Assembly (NCBI GenBank): GCA_013396655.1
Contig: WBMV01006647.1
Span: forward strand, 481,506 to 545,505
DNA from: Campylorhamphus procurvoides
Taxonomy: Eukaryota; Chordata; Aves; Passeriformes; Dendrocolaptidae
Direction: 5' to 3'
DNA: 64,000 nt
Under the pieces are notes generated by a model. It worked only from the letters and a program-made list of their open reading frames with translations, was not told where the DNA came from and did not search any database. Numbering within the stretch: the stretch's first letter is position 1; each line of letters starts with the position of its first letter. The translations under genes were made by a program, and so were the position numbers. Shown here piece by piece: positions 37,549 to 50,500 of the stretch.

Positions 37549-37660
37549 ATCATAGAGTGCCAGAATCATTTGAGGTGGAAGGAGCTTTCAGGACTGTCTC
37601 ATTACAGCACCTTCCACTAGACCAGGGTGCTCCAAGTCCCATCCAACCTGGCCTTGATAT
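37549..37660 (-). repeat. CR1 LINE 3' fragment, diverged
   Basis: ATCATAGAGTGCCAGAATC, GGTGGAAGGAGCTTTCAGG, CACCTTCCACTAGACCAGG and CCATCCAACCTGGCCTTG occur in order. The CATGGCAGGG part is missing. It is more diverged than most copies in the window. Confidence 0.88.
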
Positions 37661-38044
37661 CAAACCTAGTTTATAATATCTTGGTACTTCTCTTTAGAAA
37701 AGGTGCATTGATTTTACCTCTTTGCAAAAGTATGAAAGCAGTAAAGATGACATTTAGTGTAACTGAGGCAGAAAGGAGTTCACAACTTTGTATATCCCTG
37801 ACCTCTGATGCCCCCTCAGTGCAATGGACTGTCCAGCCCAGGCATCCCAGTTCTTGTGTTGAGCCCGTCCCAAACAGAGCCAAGTGATCTGGCTGAACTC
37901 CTGCTGAGACTCTGCCATCACATGGTCATCCTGCTCAGTGTTATTCCTCTGCTTGTCAGGCAGTGTTTAGGAAGCTGTAGGTGCTTTATAAATGGGAGTT
38001 CCTTAACCTTCCCCTTTATGTGGTTCTGTTGTGAGGTGACAGGA

Positions 38045-38420
38045 GTCACAGAATTGGTTCAGGTTGGAAGGGACCACAGTGAGTCACCTGGTCCCACCTC
38101 CTGCTCCAGCAGGGCCATCCCAGAGCACATGGCACAGGACTGTGTCCAGACAGTTCTGGAATATCCCCAGTGAGGGAGACTCCACACCCTCTCTGGGCAG
38201 TCTGTCTCACTGTGTGGTCACTGTACACAAAGAAGCTCTTCCTTATGTTCAGGTGGAATTTTCTGTGCACAGGTTTCTGTCTGTTGCCTCTTGTGCCACT
38301 GCTGGGCACCCCAAGCAGAGCCTGGTCCATCCTCTGTCCCCTCCCTATGGACACTGCCAGACATGGGTGATGCCCCCTCTCAGTCATTTCTTCTTGAGGC
38401 TGAACAGATCCAGACAGTGC
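38045..38420 (-). repeat. CR1 LINE 3' fragment, about 375 bp
   Basis: GTCACAGAATTGGTTCAGG, TTGGAAGGGACCACAGTGAG, GGCACAGGACTGTGTCCAGA, CCCAGTGAGGGAGACTCCAC, TCTCTGGGCAGTCTGTCTCA and AAAGAAGCTCTTCCTTATG are followed by GGGTGATGCCCCCTCTCAG and a final TGAACAGATCC. This is a different CR1 subfamily from the GACCTTAAAG copies and covers more of the 3' region. Long open frames on both strands here (136-139 codons) are by-products of the repeat. Confidence 0.93.
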
Positions 38421-39228
38421 TGGAGTATAAATACCCTTGCTGAGGGAAACCAAGCTAATAAACAAGACTTATAACAACATTATTTAACTTTTAAAATAAT
38501 AATAGACTTCTTCATTTCTGAGATGGAAAAATCATTAGGAGTGTGTACCTAAGAATAAGTCAACTGGAGGAATAATCAAACTCTTCCTGAATAATCTTTA
38601 TATCAAAAACTTCACTGTCCTTATTTCAACTCTCCAAGCCATAGATGTGTATCACAGCATGTCCAGAAAGTCATGAAACAAGCATGTTTTGCCCAGATAA
38701 AATGATCTATCAGACACTGGGAAAAAAATATTCTGGAATTGATCTTTTGTGGCTTCTGTGAGCAAGAAACAAGGTTATATTAATTTTAGAACCATCAGAG
38801 CTGTGGGCGCTGACTTTCATTGGCTAAGATGTTAATATTTTATGTGAGCCTAAAGCATGGCCAATTAGAGGGAGATCAGAAACGTCCACAAGTATATTCA
38901 AAGAAAAGCATTAGAGTTTTAGACAGTGCCATAAATTCATGTGCCAAAAAGCTACAGAGGGAGAGCGTTAAGGGTCTGGCAAATAAAGAAATAAATAAAA
39001 GCTTGGAATGTCATTCCTGCAGCTCAGGCAAGTCCCGTGGTGTGAAAGCAAGCCTCACCATAAATCTTTTGAAATAATTGCCACACGTGAATGCACGTGG
39101 AGGGCGGATGGCACTGGCACTGCATGGCCACAGTGCCAGAGGACAGGGCAGAGCTCTGAAATGGACCTTGACATGTGGGTAGCAGATAATGAGTCAGGGG
39201 TTGCTCCTCTGCAGGGGTGCCACACTTA
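38421..39228. other. Unique AT-rich non-coding sequence
   Basis: No gene or repeat was recognised. Confidence 0.5.
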
Positions 39229-39370
39229 GAATCACAGAGTCAGGGAATATCCTGAGCTGGAAGGGACCCACAAGGATCATCAAAGTCCAACTCCTAGCCC
39301 TGCAACCCCAAGAGACACACTGTGTGCCTGAAAGAGTTGTCCAAATGTTTCTTGAACTCTGGGCTTCTCA
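39229..39370 (-). repeat. CR1-X-type LINE 3' fragment
   Basis: GAATCACAGAGTCAGGGAAT, ATCCTGAGCTGGAAGGGACC, CACAAGGATCATCAAAGTCC, TGTGCCTGAAAGAGTTGTCC and AAATGTTTCTTGAACTCTGG match the CR1-X layout, as in the copy at 34561. It is better preserved and extends slightly further upstream. Confidence 0.92.
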
Positions 39371-42300
39371 GAACTTCCTCAGCCTCTGTCTCAGAACTGG
39401 AGAGGATCATTGACTGTGGAAACTGCAAGATACTGACCACGTATCACCTCTCCCAAATTATGATTCCTGCTCTTTCTAATACCTCCACCTTTCTGGAAGT
39501 TCCTCTTTGATATTTTGAGATATCCAAGAGTGAACCTGGGTGTGCTGCAAACTCACCAGCTCTGTTAGTCTCTAAATGGATTTTGTGAGCCCCTGCCCCG
39601 GTGTAGTGTCTTTACGTTTCATTTTTATAAAGCAGAACTGTGAAAGGCTCTGGAAAAGTTTGAGTTGGGTGGAAAAGGCTTTTAAAACCTTGGGCAGTTC
39701 TTGCAATGGTTAATAAATTCCCTTACTGTCACTGCTGCCCAACTTCTTTCACCCAAGCAGATCCCCTTCAACCCTACCTGGAGGTCTCACCTGCACCCAT
39801 TTAGTTGTGATGCCACCCCATATTCAAGTTTCATCATCTGATTTTAGGTCCCAGCCACCAACTTGCTCCTGAAACCTGTCACGCTAATTTTCTCTGCTTT
39901 TGCTGCTGAACAAATTCAGGGCTGACTTTTTTTCCTGGCCCTACAGACCCACCCTTGGAAACAGGGAAGCAAGACACAGATTTTAAAAGTATTAAATTTA
40001 TTTTATCTAAAAAAGTCTGCTGTCATTGTCTGCATGTGCCTGTGTACTTATGGCTTTGTTTAAAAACATTGGAAACATTGTCTGGACTTTTTATCTGTCC
40101 AAATAAAAAAAATATATATATTGCTTATGGTCCCTCATGCAGTTTTGTGAGTGATACAGATATTTAATAGTCTGTCTGCATTCTGGTAGGCAGAATTTAA
40201 TAATTCTGTGATAAAGCAGAGTCTGGGCCCAGGCGCTGCTCTGGATTTCAGGTATCTGCTCTCCCATGCTGAGATAGAACACCAGCATTGCTCTCTTATC
40301 ATCCTTCTCCATCCATTCCCATCCCCATGAATCTTGCTCCAGACACCTCTTCTTCTGTCCACAGTGCTCCATGCAGACCAAACTCTTAAACAATCCCAAC
40401 TTTAATGAAAATTTGGGGTCTTGAGCATGGAGTAAATCCATATGGGTAGAAAGAAGTCTCACTTTGCAGTTCTGTGTGACCTAAATACATTAAAAAAATT
40501 ATTGTCATTTGGAGGATTTTTGGTTTTAAGGGGGTTTTTGTGTTTGCTCCCTCTCCTCCCCAGTGCTTTGGTTTGTTATTTTTAGTTTGGTTATTTTTGT
40601 TTTGTGAACATCCACTCTTGAGATGAAACCCCTTGGCTACCAAGGGTCCACACAGAGCAAAATCCTGAGGATTAACTAGGGATGGTTGAACCCCTTTAGA
40701 TAAAGTAAGAACCAGAAATATTTTTTCTCTTTTCTTCTTCTTTTTTTTTCTCTGCATTCCTCAAGCCAAACATAAACTTTTCTGAGGCTTATGAAAGTTT
40801 TGGAAACTTTTTCAGTTTGTTTTACAAATTTTCACATGCCTTAATCCTTCCTCGTCAGTCTCTGGGTCTGGAAAGAGGAAAAACAAAATCGTGTATAAAG
40901 AAATGCCTGGTATTTGTTGGCAACTCTCATGGGGGCACTTCCCTTCAAGTATTCAGCCCTTTTATACTCCTGCTCTGCCTCCATGGTCAGCTCAGCACTG
41001 TGGAGTTGGTGATTATTGTTAGATGAAGTTTGAATACTACCTGCCCTCGGATATTTATTGGCTCATTATAATGCTTATATGAATGACTATGGAGTTAAGG
41101 AATCTCTTAAACCTCATGAAAGGTGAAATTATGTTTGTGTAAAATTATATTTACTTTTTTTGTTATAGCAAAAGAAACACCAGATCCTAATTAACAGAAC
41201 CCCTTGGAAGCAGATTTGCTGGAATTTTCTTAACACCACCCCCTAAATCTGCTCATCTGAGGGGTTTTGTAGTCGCAGACCTTGAGTGAGGTTGAATTTC
41301 AGAGACGTTGTAAGGCAACTTTTGATAGTGTTTTGTCCAGAGTATGAGAATTCTTAGCTATATATACAAAATATAATGATTGCTTCCATGTTGTATTCCT
41401 TGATTTTGCTTTCATTAGACTCCCAAAGTAGGAAAAGGTGGGAAGGTGTCTTCCCACCTCTGCCTTCTGGTCTGTGCTGAGCAAAACCAAACACTCATTG
41501 TTGAGAGTGAATATATTTTCTGTATTTTATGCAGCCAAATCAACTCAGTTACTAACAACCTGAGTCAATTCTGAGTAATTGATTTAGGGCTGAAAGGCTT
41601 GTGTCCTATTACCAATCCCTTGAGCTATACAATCCCTAGAGAGGAAAATTACTGTGTTTTTCCATCCCCTGTCTGCTCACATGAGCAGACAAAACAGGGC
41701 AGAGGAATGATGTGACACACATGTCTGCTTTCATGTATCAAAGCAAAGCTGTGAGGTCCAGTTTTAGTTTGTTTTTATCTCTAAACATGTCACAGGGCCT
41801 TCAATAAATAAGAAATACAATTTGTAGTTGTTTGTAAAACAAAATAGTCTGAGTGGATTCCCTCACTCTTCAGCTGTTGGGATTTTCTCTACATTTAAGG
41901 TGTTTTGCTCATCTGCAGCATTCCTGAACTTCATAAAAAGTCTAAACCTGCCCTGAATTCCTCTTAACATCCAGACTAATGATTTGTGCTTTCTCTGGGT
42001 GGTTCCACACATGGACTTGCCTTTCCTCAAGGACTTTTGTAGTCTTCAGATTCAGGGTCTTACCATGGGAAGAACATAACAGATCTGTCCTGATGTGCTC
42101 CTAACCAAAAAAAGACTCAAAGAAAACATGTGAAAATACCTATTCCTTTCCTTCTTGCAAATGTCTATCATGGTTTAAACCACCACTTCAGGTTCTTTGG
42201 TCTCATAGGTTATAATTTCCTTTATCGGAGTAAGGATGTTTTAAACAGCTTTTTGCAGATGATTAGGTATTTGCTGATCATTCAGGACAATTTACAAAGA

Positions 42301-45288
42301 TAAATATATGTTAAATGGGTTTCTTGTTAAAACCAATGTACAAGTAACCCCTCGAGGCCAGACAGTAATTACTCCTAATAACAAATTAAAGCATTACCTA
42401 CTTCTTTTCCGTTTTTTCATTTTGAAGAGGAAATTACCTTACAGAACTGAGTGGATTCAAAACTACAGAATTATATATTTTTGATAAAGCTACTAAAAAT
42501 GTAAAAAAAAAAAATATGGAGAGGTGAAATGCCTAGGGAAAAGGATGGTCTAAAACATGTTTATTTTTGCAGGAAGTCTGTGTAGATTTTGAGTATCCCC
42601 ACTCACCATCCAGACCCTTGGGACCTTGGGAAACCTCTTCTTTTGTTTGGCCCTTTGTTTGGTCCACATCAAAATGTAGACTTGGCTTGAAATGGCTCAG
42701 CCAGTGGGTCTTAATTTCCCCAAAAATATTTGCGGCCTGGTGGTTATGTTGCATCCTCCTTTTCCTGGTTGTATTACTTACGGTTACCCGTTAAATTTAC
42801 CAAATATGCTCAGACTGCAAGCATCGTGGCTACCAAAGGAATGTTCTGTATTAATAAGATATTACAGAAGAGCTGTAGATTTCAGGGAGCCTCTTCAAAC
42901 CTCCCTGCCCACTGCTTAGCTGTTGACTTGGGAGCTTCTGGGATACAGGAATGGAAGGTGGTCTTCTCCATCAGTCTGTGAATTGACTATGAAAAAGGAC
43001 TCCCCAAATCTTTGGAGCTTTTTAATTGTTATAACAAATGTCTGAGGCTCAGTGGCTCTTACAGCTTTCATGCTGTTATAATTCATGCTGAAATTCAGGG
43101 CAGTGCACACCTCGTGGTAAATCAGAGCAGAGTGTTTGATACACTTCCTCCCAAGGAAAGACGCCTTTGGCTCATCTACTTCATTTATGTATAACAACTA
43201 CTCAGATGTTTTTGAAGGCTCTATAGGATTTATATGAGTAAGACTTTTTTTTTTCTTGTGAGTTTCTGACTTTTCACTTAAAAAGCATTTTCTATCTGGG
43301 TCTTGCCATCTGTTAGCAGAGCTGTCTTGCTAGACGCTCGCTTTAAACAATTCCCTGAGGTTTCTGAACCCAATTGTGTCATTTTAACTCTGCTAGAACC
43401 TGTCCCAAGGTTGGGCAAAGGTTGGGCAAAAGCATTTGCAGTGGTAGATCTTGGTTACCTTATTCACCACTGTGTGCACCGTGCTATGTGTGGCAAGAGG
43501 CTTAGCTTGTAACACACAAACATTATAAAATTCAGTTTATCAATTATGGAATTCCTTAAGTACTGGGTTTTTTTGTTTCTTTCCTTAGTTGAAGGTTTTG
43601 CAGAGCTGAGGTTTTTCCAGAGGCAGGGACACTTGGTTCTCATGGATGCAGCAGAGTGGGGATCTGGCTGGGAAATAAATGGTAATTTCTTGCAAGTTTT
43701 ATTTGGTGACAGCAGAGCTATAGCAACATATTCGTTGTATAGGGCAACACACTACTTGTCAGGAAAAAGATTATGCAACCACTCTTCAGTAGACACTTTT
43801 TCATATTGTGTCTAATTTCTAAGATTTAAAGATGCTGGTTAAAAAGTTTGTGTCAGAGTTGGAAATTCAGGTTTCCATCTCATAAAGGCTTGATTTGAAC
43901 TGGAGATCTTCAGTAGTAATTTGTCCCTTTTTGAAATAATAGTGTTTTGGAGGATGCTTTGGAAAGCACTTAGAAATATGCTGGTGTATCTGGTCAGTTC
44001 TCTCCAAGATAACTGCAGCATAACCTGCATTAATGAATTACAGTGTTGTGATCAAAAAGTCCAGATGAACGTGTGTCACGCGTAACACAATTAGTGATTT
44101 TCTCAGTTTGTCTTCAAATGCACCATTTTGTTTGGGAATATTGCAGATATATGTCACTCATTATTGATAGATTTGTCTGACTTCCTGTCAAATCTATGTA
44201 CATTGACAAAAATCTATTTTGTTGTTTTTGTCACAGAAATCTATATTGGCATTTTTCCCCATGGAGATTTGGCTAGTCATTGTCAGCATGAGGTGCCAGC
44301 TAGAGCTTTTACTGTTTTTATTGTGCCAGCTGCTTTCTTGGCTTCGAATCTTTTGGTTCAGATTGTAAATGGGGGCGAGACATCCGTATCTAGCCAGCGT
44401 GCTCGATGGGATATGACAGGGACTTGATTTTTCATTTCTTGCTGCCTTTCTTAGTATTAGTAGAAGATGACAAGGATGGCTTTATCTTCTGACCAGCAGA
44501 GACGGTGAAGGAACGGGGAAAGAGAGAGTCTGCATGTACATGGGCTGTGGGAAATGTTCAAACACACATTTAAAGCTGCTCATTCCTACTGGGGGTTTCT
44601 TGGTTGGGTTTTTTGGTTTGGCTTTTTTTTTTCTCACTTGTGAGAATCCCTGAAGAAATCTTGGAGTTCGGGGAAAAGAATAATTGCCAAACCTTTTGGC
44701 TAATGTTAAATCAGATTTGTTGCATTCTTTTCATAATAGTTTTGGCCTAAATTGTTGTCACTGAGCACATACCCTCTGAGAAATCATGTCTTTTTGAGGT
44801 AGTTTGTTTAGAGGAATCCAAAATCACCAGCTAGTTTGACAGTGTAGGATTTACCTATTAAGTAGTTCATATTTTAAGTCAAATTTGAGGAGTTTTTTTT
44901 AAGTATCGGAAATTTCTGAAATTTTAGCACAAGTCTTGTGATATTTACTATTTTCCCTAAAGCCCCAATGGCTGAAGTAAGGTTATTAATCTGAACATGT
45001 AGTCTTTTATGAAGTATTTTTCCAGCCCACGTGTTTACTAAGGAAAAGCTTAAAATCACAAACCCTTTTAGAGCAGAGCAATTAAACCCAACACAGTTTT
45101 TGCCTCTTGAACCGCTGTGATTTTAAAGCCAATCTTTCAGCTTTCTGAATCCTGGCTCCTGATTTTTAAATCCTGAGAGCTGGCACCCTGTTTGCATTAG
45201 GCTGTTTTCATGTAACATCCAGCCCCATGACAGTCATGCAAACTGAAGGATATATATGCCATATATTGCATTGCAGATCCACAAGACA
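39371..45288. other. Unique non-coding sequence, no young repeat for about 5.9 kb
   Basis: No gene was found. Local features are an A/AT-rich tract at 40104-40122, a T-rich patch at 40735-40750, an A-run at 42502-42515, and an immediate duplication of GGTTGGGCAAA near 43412-43434. Confidence 0.5.
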
Positions 45289-45346
45289 GCGGGACTCGAT
45301 GATCCTGGTGTGTCCCTTCCACCCCTGGGTATTCTGTGGCTCTGGG
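45289..45346 (+). repeat. CR1-X-type LINE terminal fragment
   Basis: GCGGGACTCGATGATCCTGG, TGTGTCCCTTCCACCCCTGG and GTATTCTGTGGCTCTGG follow the plus-strand end of CR1-X (GACTCGATGATCCTTGTG, GGTCCCTTCCAAC, ATATTCTGTG). Only about 60 bp remain. Confidence 0.8.
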
Positions 45347-47137
45347 ATGCTGTTCTTGCTCTTACACACACAGGATGCCAAGGACAAGCCCCCCGTTGAC
45401 CCCACGTGTCCCCACTTGCATTATGATGTGGCTGGAGGGTGTAAGAAACTCAGTCTTTTTCTCCACGAGCCATCACAGCTCCTGTAACCCCAATCAAGCT
45501 GGTTGTAATTCAGCTTCCAGATGTGCCAAGGTCCATGGAGACACATCAGCACAGACTTTGGGGCCAATTGCCTGAGAAGACACCCAGGGTCCCAAACACT
45601 GAAGCCCAGCTCTTCTGCTGCTGGTACCCAGGGTGGCTTGATTAAACTTGGATATGTAACCACATGCTGTAATCATTCCCTCAGTGACTGCAAAATTTGG
45701 CCTTGTTGATCTTTTAAATCCTTGCATTTTCAGAGTGCCAGTTCACTGTAAATCACAGACATTCTCCATTTTCTTTATTTGATTCCAGAAAACTGTCTCT
45801 GTGCTGAAAACAAGTCTTTGAAAAATGCTCGTGTATCCTGCTGTCCTCTCCTACTTGGGGTGATTGCATAATTAACCTGGCCAAGTATCAACCATACAAG
45901 AGTTGAATGCATCCCAAGTGCAATTGGGGAGGGTTTTACCATAAGAATGTGCCTGTCCTGAGACTAAAACACAGGTTAGATTTCCAAGTTTCTGAATATT
46001 GCTCAATGAAAGGAGAATATGCTGCCCATGAGGAAAAAAAAATAATAAAAAAAATTAAATGGTGGTGTAATCTATAATCAAAAGCCCTAATGGGCACAAA
46101 GTATTTTAGAACAAAGGTTTGCTGAATCTGCAAGGATAATAAAAGTGTTAAAGTCTGAACAGAGAAAAGCTCTTATTTACTAAGGTATAAGAAGGCTACT
46201 AAAGCTCAGATAAAAAGCTCATAGGGCAGACAAAGCTCTCTGAATCCTTTTTCTTTTCCTGCAGTCAGATATGAACATATGATACATGAATATTTATCAG
46301 AACAGCAGATAACTAGTAACTACTGTTGGATTTAAACTCAGCAAACCATGGCTTGCAGTTTGTGTTCACAGGGGCTTCGTGCAAGTGCATTTTATTCTTT
46401 TTTTTTCTTTTTCTTTGCACTGTTTTTGTACTCTGTATATGCAGTCTTGTCTCCCTTAAGCTGTCTTTTGATTCTAACTGAATGAACCTAAAAATACAGC
46501 AAAGATCTTCAATACAAAACCTCCAGTGCATATCAACTAAAGGCTGACAAGGTTTTCTGTGCTCAGGGTTGACAAGACTGACTTTCAAGCTGTACGTAGT
46601 CAAATCCAGGAATCTCCAGATTTAGACCCAGCTTCCTCGTAACTCTCTTCAGGTTATGTTGAAACATTTATGAACCTCCCAGAGCCTTGTCTTGCCTCAG
46701 TTTTGTAATAGTGTCTGCAAGCTGGTGATGCAATGGCAGTTTCACACTGGTGTAGTTGCAACTCCATCGTCTGCTACCCGCAATTTTGAATAGCAGAAAA
46801 TTGGAGGCTCTGCAGAGACAAAGGGGCAGCTGTTGTATTCCTGTCCCCATCCGCAGGTAGAGGAATAGATTGCAATTACAGGGAAAAACCTACGTGCTTG
46901 CTCTTCGTGTGAGTGTGCAGTGTGTGCATCAGCAGCTCGGGAATGGCTCTGGAAAATGTGCTTTGAGAGCAGAGATGGGAGCACTGGGGATGCTGATTGT
47001 AGAGAACAGCCTTGACAGTAAGAACAGCAAGAGCTCACTCATTTCAACTGGGCAGGAGCATGCACTGACCAAGCTTTACCCAGCCTGGCCCCATCAAACC
47101 CAAAAAGCTATGAATGCAAGGGAAGGAGACTGGAGAA
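45347..47137. other. Unique non-coding sequence
   Basis: No gene or repeat was recognised. An A-rich patch lies at 46034-46057 and a T-rich one at 46395-46420. Confidence 0.5.
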
Positions 47138-47162
47138 CAAGGTCAAAACTTGGATTTGATGA
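47138..47162 (+). repeat. Possible left part of an older split CR1
   Basis: AAGGTCAAAACTTGGATTTG followed by ATGATC resembles the GGTTGGACTTGATGATC segment near the CR1 3' tip, in plus orientation. It stops exactly where the minus-strand CR1 begins. Confidence 0.4.
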
Positions 47163-47490
47163 TCATAAAATCATAGAATGGTCTGGGCTGGAAGGGACCT
47201 TAAAGCTCATTTTGTCCCTGCCATAGGTAGGGATACCTCCCACCAGCCCAGGTTGTTCCAAGCCCTGTCTAACCTGGCCTTGTACAGTCCCAGGGATGCA
47301 GGGGCAGCCACAGCTTCTCTGGCCAACCTGTGCCAGGGCCTCCCTACCTTCATAGGGAAGAATTTCTTCCTAGTATCTCATCTGAACCTCCTCTCTGTCA
47401 GTTTTAAACCATTCCCCCCTGTCTTGTCACTCCAGGCCCTTGAAAATAATCTCTCCATCTTTCCTGTAGCTCCTTCGGGTACTGGAAGGC
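47163..47490 (-). repeat. CR1 LINE 3' fragment, about 330 bp
   Basis: AAATCATAGAATGGTCTGGG, CTGGAAGGGACCTTAAAGC, CCAGCCCAGGTTGTTCC, GGCCAACCTGTGCCAGGGCC, GGGAAGAATTTCTTCC and AAACCATTCCCCCCTGTC lead to a 5' end near 47490. It is one of the longest and best-preserved minus-strand copies. Confidence 0.95.
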
Positions 47491-47497
47491 ACAACTA

Positions 47498-47541
47498 GGT
47501 TGCATAATCTTGCGTGTCTTTCCCAACCTTAATGATTCTAA
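47498..47541 (+). repeat. CR1 LINE terminal fragment, plus strand
   Basis: GGTTGCATAATCTTGCGTG, then TCTTTCCCAACCTTAATGAT and TCTAAGG, is a CR1 tip with the CAACCTTAATGATTCTA signature. It directly follows the 5' end of the minus-strand copy and may be the right half of a split element. Confidence 0.75.
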
Positions 47542-50500
47542 GGTGTGGGACTCCTTTCACCCCCTTTTTCCCCCAGGGAACATTGCAATGGTAATTTTCT
47601 GCCTGTGTTTCAGGCTGATTTGCAGAATTGTGGCAAAGGGTGAGAGGGTGCAGGCGAGAGGTCAAGGCAGAGGAGTGGGTGGCTCTGTGTGGCTTTGCCC
47701 CGGTGCTGCCACACTGCTCCTATTAAAGATTAGCAAGTGATCTTCGGCTGCTAGTGCAAGAAAGGCTCTTCTGGGCCAAACCAAAATTCCCTCTAGCCCA
47801 GTCCCCTGTCTCCAGCAGTGGCCAGTTTGGGAAGCTGTATAAGAATAGGACTTTGGTCTGCCTTCCTGGCTTTTGGTAACTTGTGTTTTAGGGACTTTCT
47901 GAGCTTGCGGCTGTTGGGGGACGACTGAATTTTTCGGCTGATCATCCATAAACTTGTGCAATCCTTTCTGGAGTTCACCAGTGCTTATTTGTCACTTTGT
48001 TTCTTAATCTTAATTTACTCAAGTGTAACACAGGTTAATTGTTCTTTTGCAGTCTCCTTGTTTTTCTCAGTCTCTGAGCAGAAAAAGGCAGAAATGTGAA
48101 ACAAAAACTATTCCCCTGTTACGGGAACATCTTTTTTCAAACTAAGCTGGGTTGGCTCTTGCTCTGGAGCCAGACCTGTGATGACTTCTCTTTCACATAA
48201 CAATAATAATTTTATTCTTCCTTTCATCTGTTTTTTTCGGTTACTACTTTCATCATAATATAGGCCAGGGTCTCCACAAAGGCACTACCAAGGGAATAGA
48301 AAGGTCACAAATGTGGGGTTTATTATTTGATTTGTTCTTTTTATTACAGAGAGAAGTGGAGAAAAAAATTGCAGTTTTGAACCCAAACCTTTATGAACTG
48401 TCTAGTCAGGGAAGGAAAAGCAGTTTTGCATCCCTGGTTTGGAAAGTGTTGCTGTGGTTTATATTATAAATGTGATAAAAGTAATTAAGGAAGGGTCTAT
48501 TTTCCGCTCTGGTTTCAGATACAGCTGAAATTTCTCAAGGGCTCAAGGTACAAATCCATTGAGCAATTTTGGCTTTTGGTGGGATGTAGGTCATGAGTAA
48601 CAACACATGTAAAAGCAAATGGCAGTGTTCATCCTGAGCTGGAAGAGCCATAAAACTGAGGTTCAGACAGGACAAAGAGAGGGAAAAAAGGTGTAACAAA
48701 GGGGAAATTACAGGGAATAGAGGAGGATTTACTCAGAGGTGAACTCAGGAGGGATGTGTTTTTCAGAGAAGGTAATAGGCAGACTTGGAGAGCTTGGAAA
48801 TGTGAGAGGGGAAGGAGTTACAGCGTGTAATGTAAGAAAAATTGGCCGGTGTGTAGAGGGGAGAGGTTTTTATTCAGTCTTAAACTAAGATAAGGGTCAT
48901 CTGATTCATCGTGACCTGACTAGAACCAACTAGGCAAGCTGGACTAGCTCCATGTGAGTCATTTTCCTGCATCCCGAGCCATTATTATTCTTATTAAACC
49001 AAAAAACTACACTGCACTCACATGATAAGGTTTTGGGAAAAAGAAACAAGAGAAGCAAGCATATTTAGAGTTGAAGGATTTGGTTTGTTTACAGTTGGCT
49101 GCCTCCCTGCCTAAGGTTGTGGAATGGGATGAGCCACCACTCAGGGACCTCCCCTTCTCTGATCCTACACTGAGTGGCATCAGGGATGGAGCAGGAGCTG
49201 CACCTCAGCACTGCTCTGTTCTTCTGGCAGGTGGGCTCAGAGCATGGAAATCCTGAAGAACTTTGTTGTCCTGGGATGACCCCCAGAAACCTGAGTGCCA
49301 AAGTGAGCTCAGGAAAGCACTCAAATATGCAGATATTTTACGTGAAGATGATTTTAGAGTTAAGAACTTCACAGAGGCGCAGAACTGGGCTGGAAAACTT
49401 TCTTGTGACTCAGCACTTCACTCACACATGTGAATGCAGAGGCACCGAAAAGTCAAAAACCATGGCAAAACACTCAAACCAGGGTTTTTCAGAACTCAGA
49501 GAGGAAAAATATATTTTCCAGTTCTGGTTCAAATCTTTGGCTAGCTGTTGTTTAACAAAGCTGGGTCACAAATCTGTGTAGTCATCCGGATTTCTGTGGG
49601 ATCCATTTTTTGACTTTTAAAGTAAGATCTAGTTTAAAATCTTTAAACATATTGGGTCCTATTCACTGAAAAAATATGCAAACCTTGAGCACACCTAGTA
49701 GTGAGAGAGGCTAAAAACCCCAGCAATCCCAGAGAACAATGCCCTGAGGGAGGAAAGGGGATAAGGAAAGTCAGCAGATAATTCAGGATGGAAGAACAAC
49801 CTCTTTAGAGACTGACAATTGACAAATTAATTGGTGAGGTCACACAAGATGGGGATATAACTCTACTCACCTCTGGAAGGAGAAAACACCCCTGGGCAGA
49901 AGCTGAACTTGATTGCCTGAAACTTTACCCACGGAGCTGTGTTGTTTTAAGGGTGGTTAGTGATACCCAGGGGGTCTGAGAACACTTCCCAGGGTCTCTG
50001 AGGTTGTCACCCCCCAGTCCCTGCACCGATTGCTGCTCTTGGCAGCTCCTGTGTAATGAAGAGGTTGATGAGCTGAAGACTCACCCCAAGAGATCCACTG
50101 GGTAGCCCAGGGACCATCCAGGTCTCAGTGTGGTTCTTGTCCTTTTTTTGGCTGCTGTGGTAGACTTAAAGGTCTGGATGATGAGTTATGGGAGGTGGGG
50201 AAGTAATGAGTTAAACTTTTCTTCCCCTTATCTGACCCTGTTTCCCCTGGATTCAGAAGCTAATGGGTTTTATTAGTTCTGCTGTGACTCATCTCCATCC
50301 TCTCCTGCTTTGTATCCTACCTGATAGTTCTGATTTTGTGATGCCCTGCCTGGAAGAGAGGAACAGATACAGCCTCAAAGCACCCAGAGCCTGTGCAGGC
50401 ACAGATGCAGCACCAAGCCAGGGTGACTCAGAGCCCCATCTAAGGTAGACAGATCTGAAATGCACCTGGTTAGCTGTGGGGAAGACCTGTGGACCAGACT

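Noticed and set aside
38046..38474. 136- and 139-codon frames on both strands
   Set aside because: They lie almost entirely within a CR1 3' fragment and are by-products of the repeat.
43412..43434. Immediate duplication of GGTTGGGCAAA
   Set aside because: A single two-copy 11-bp slip is common background.
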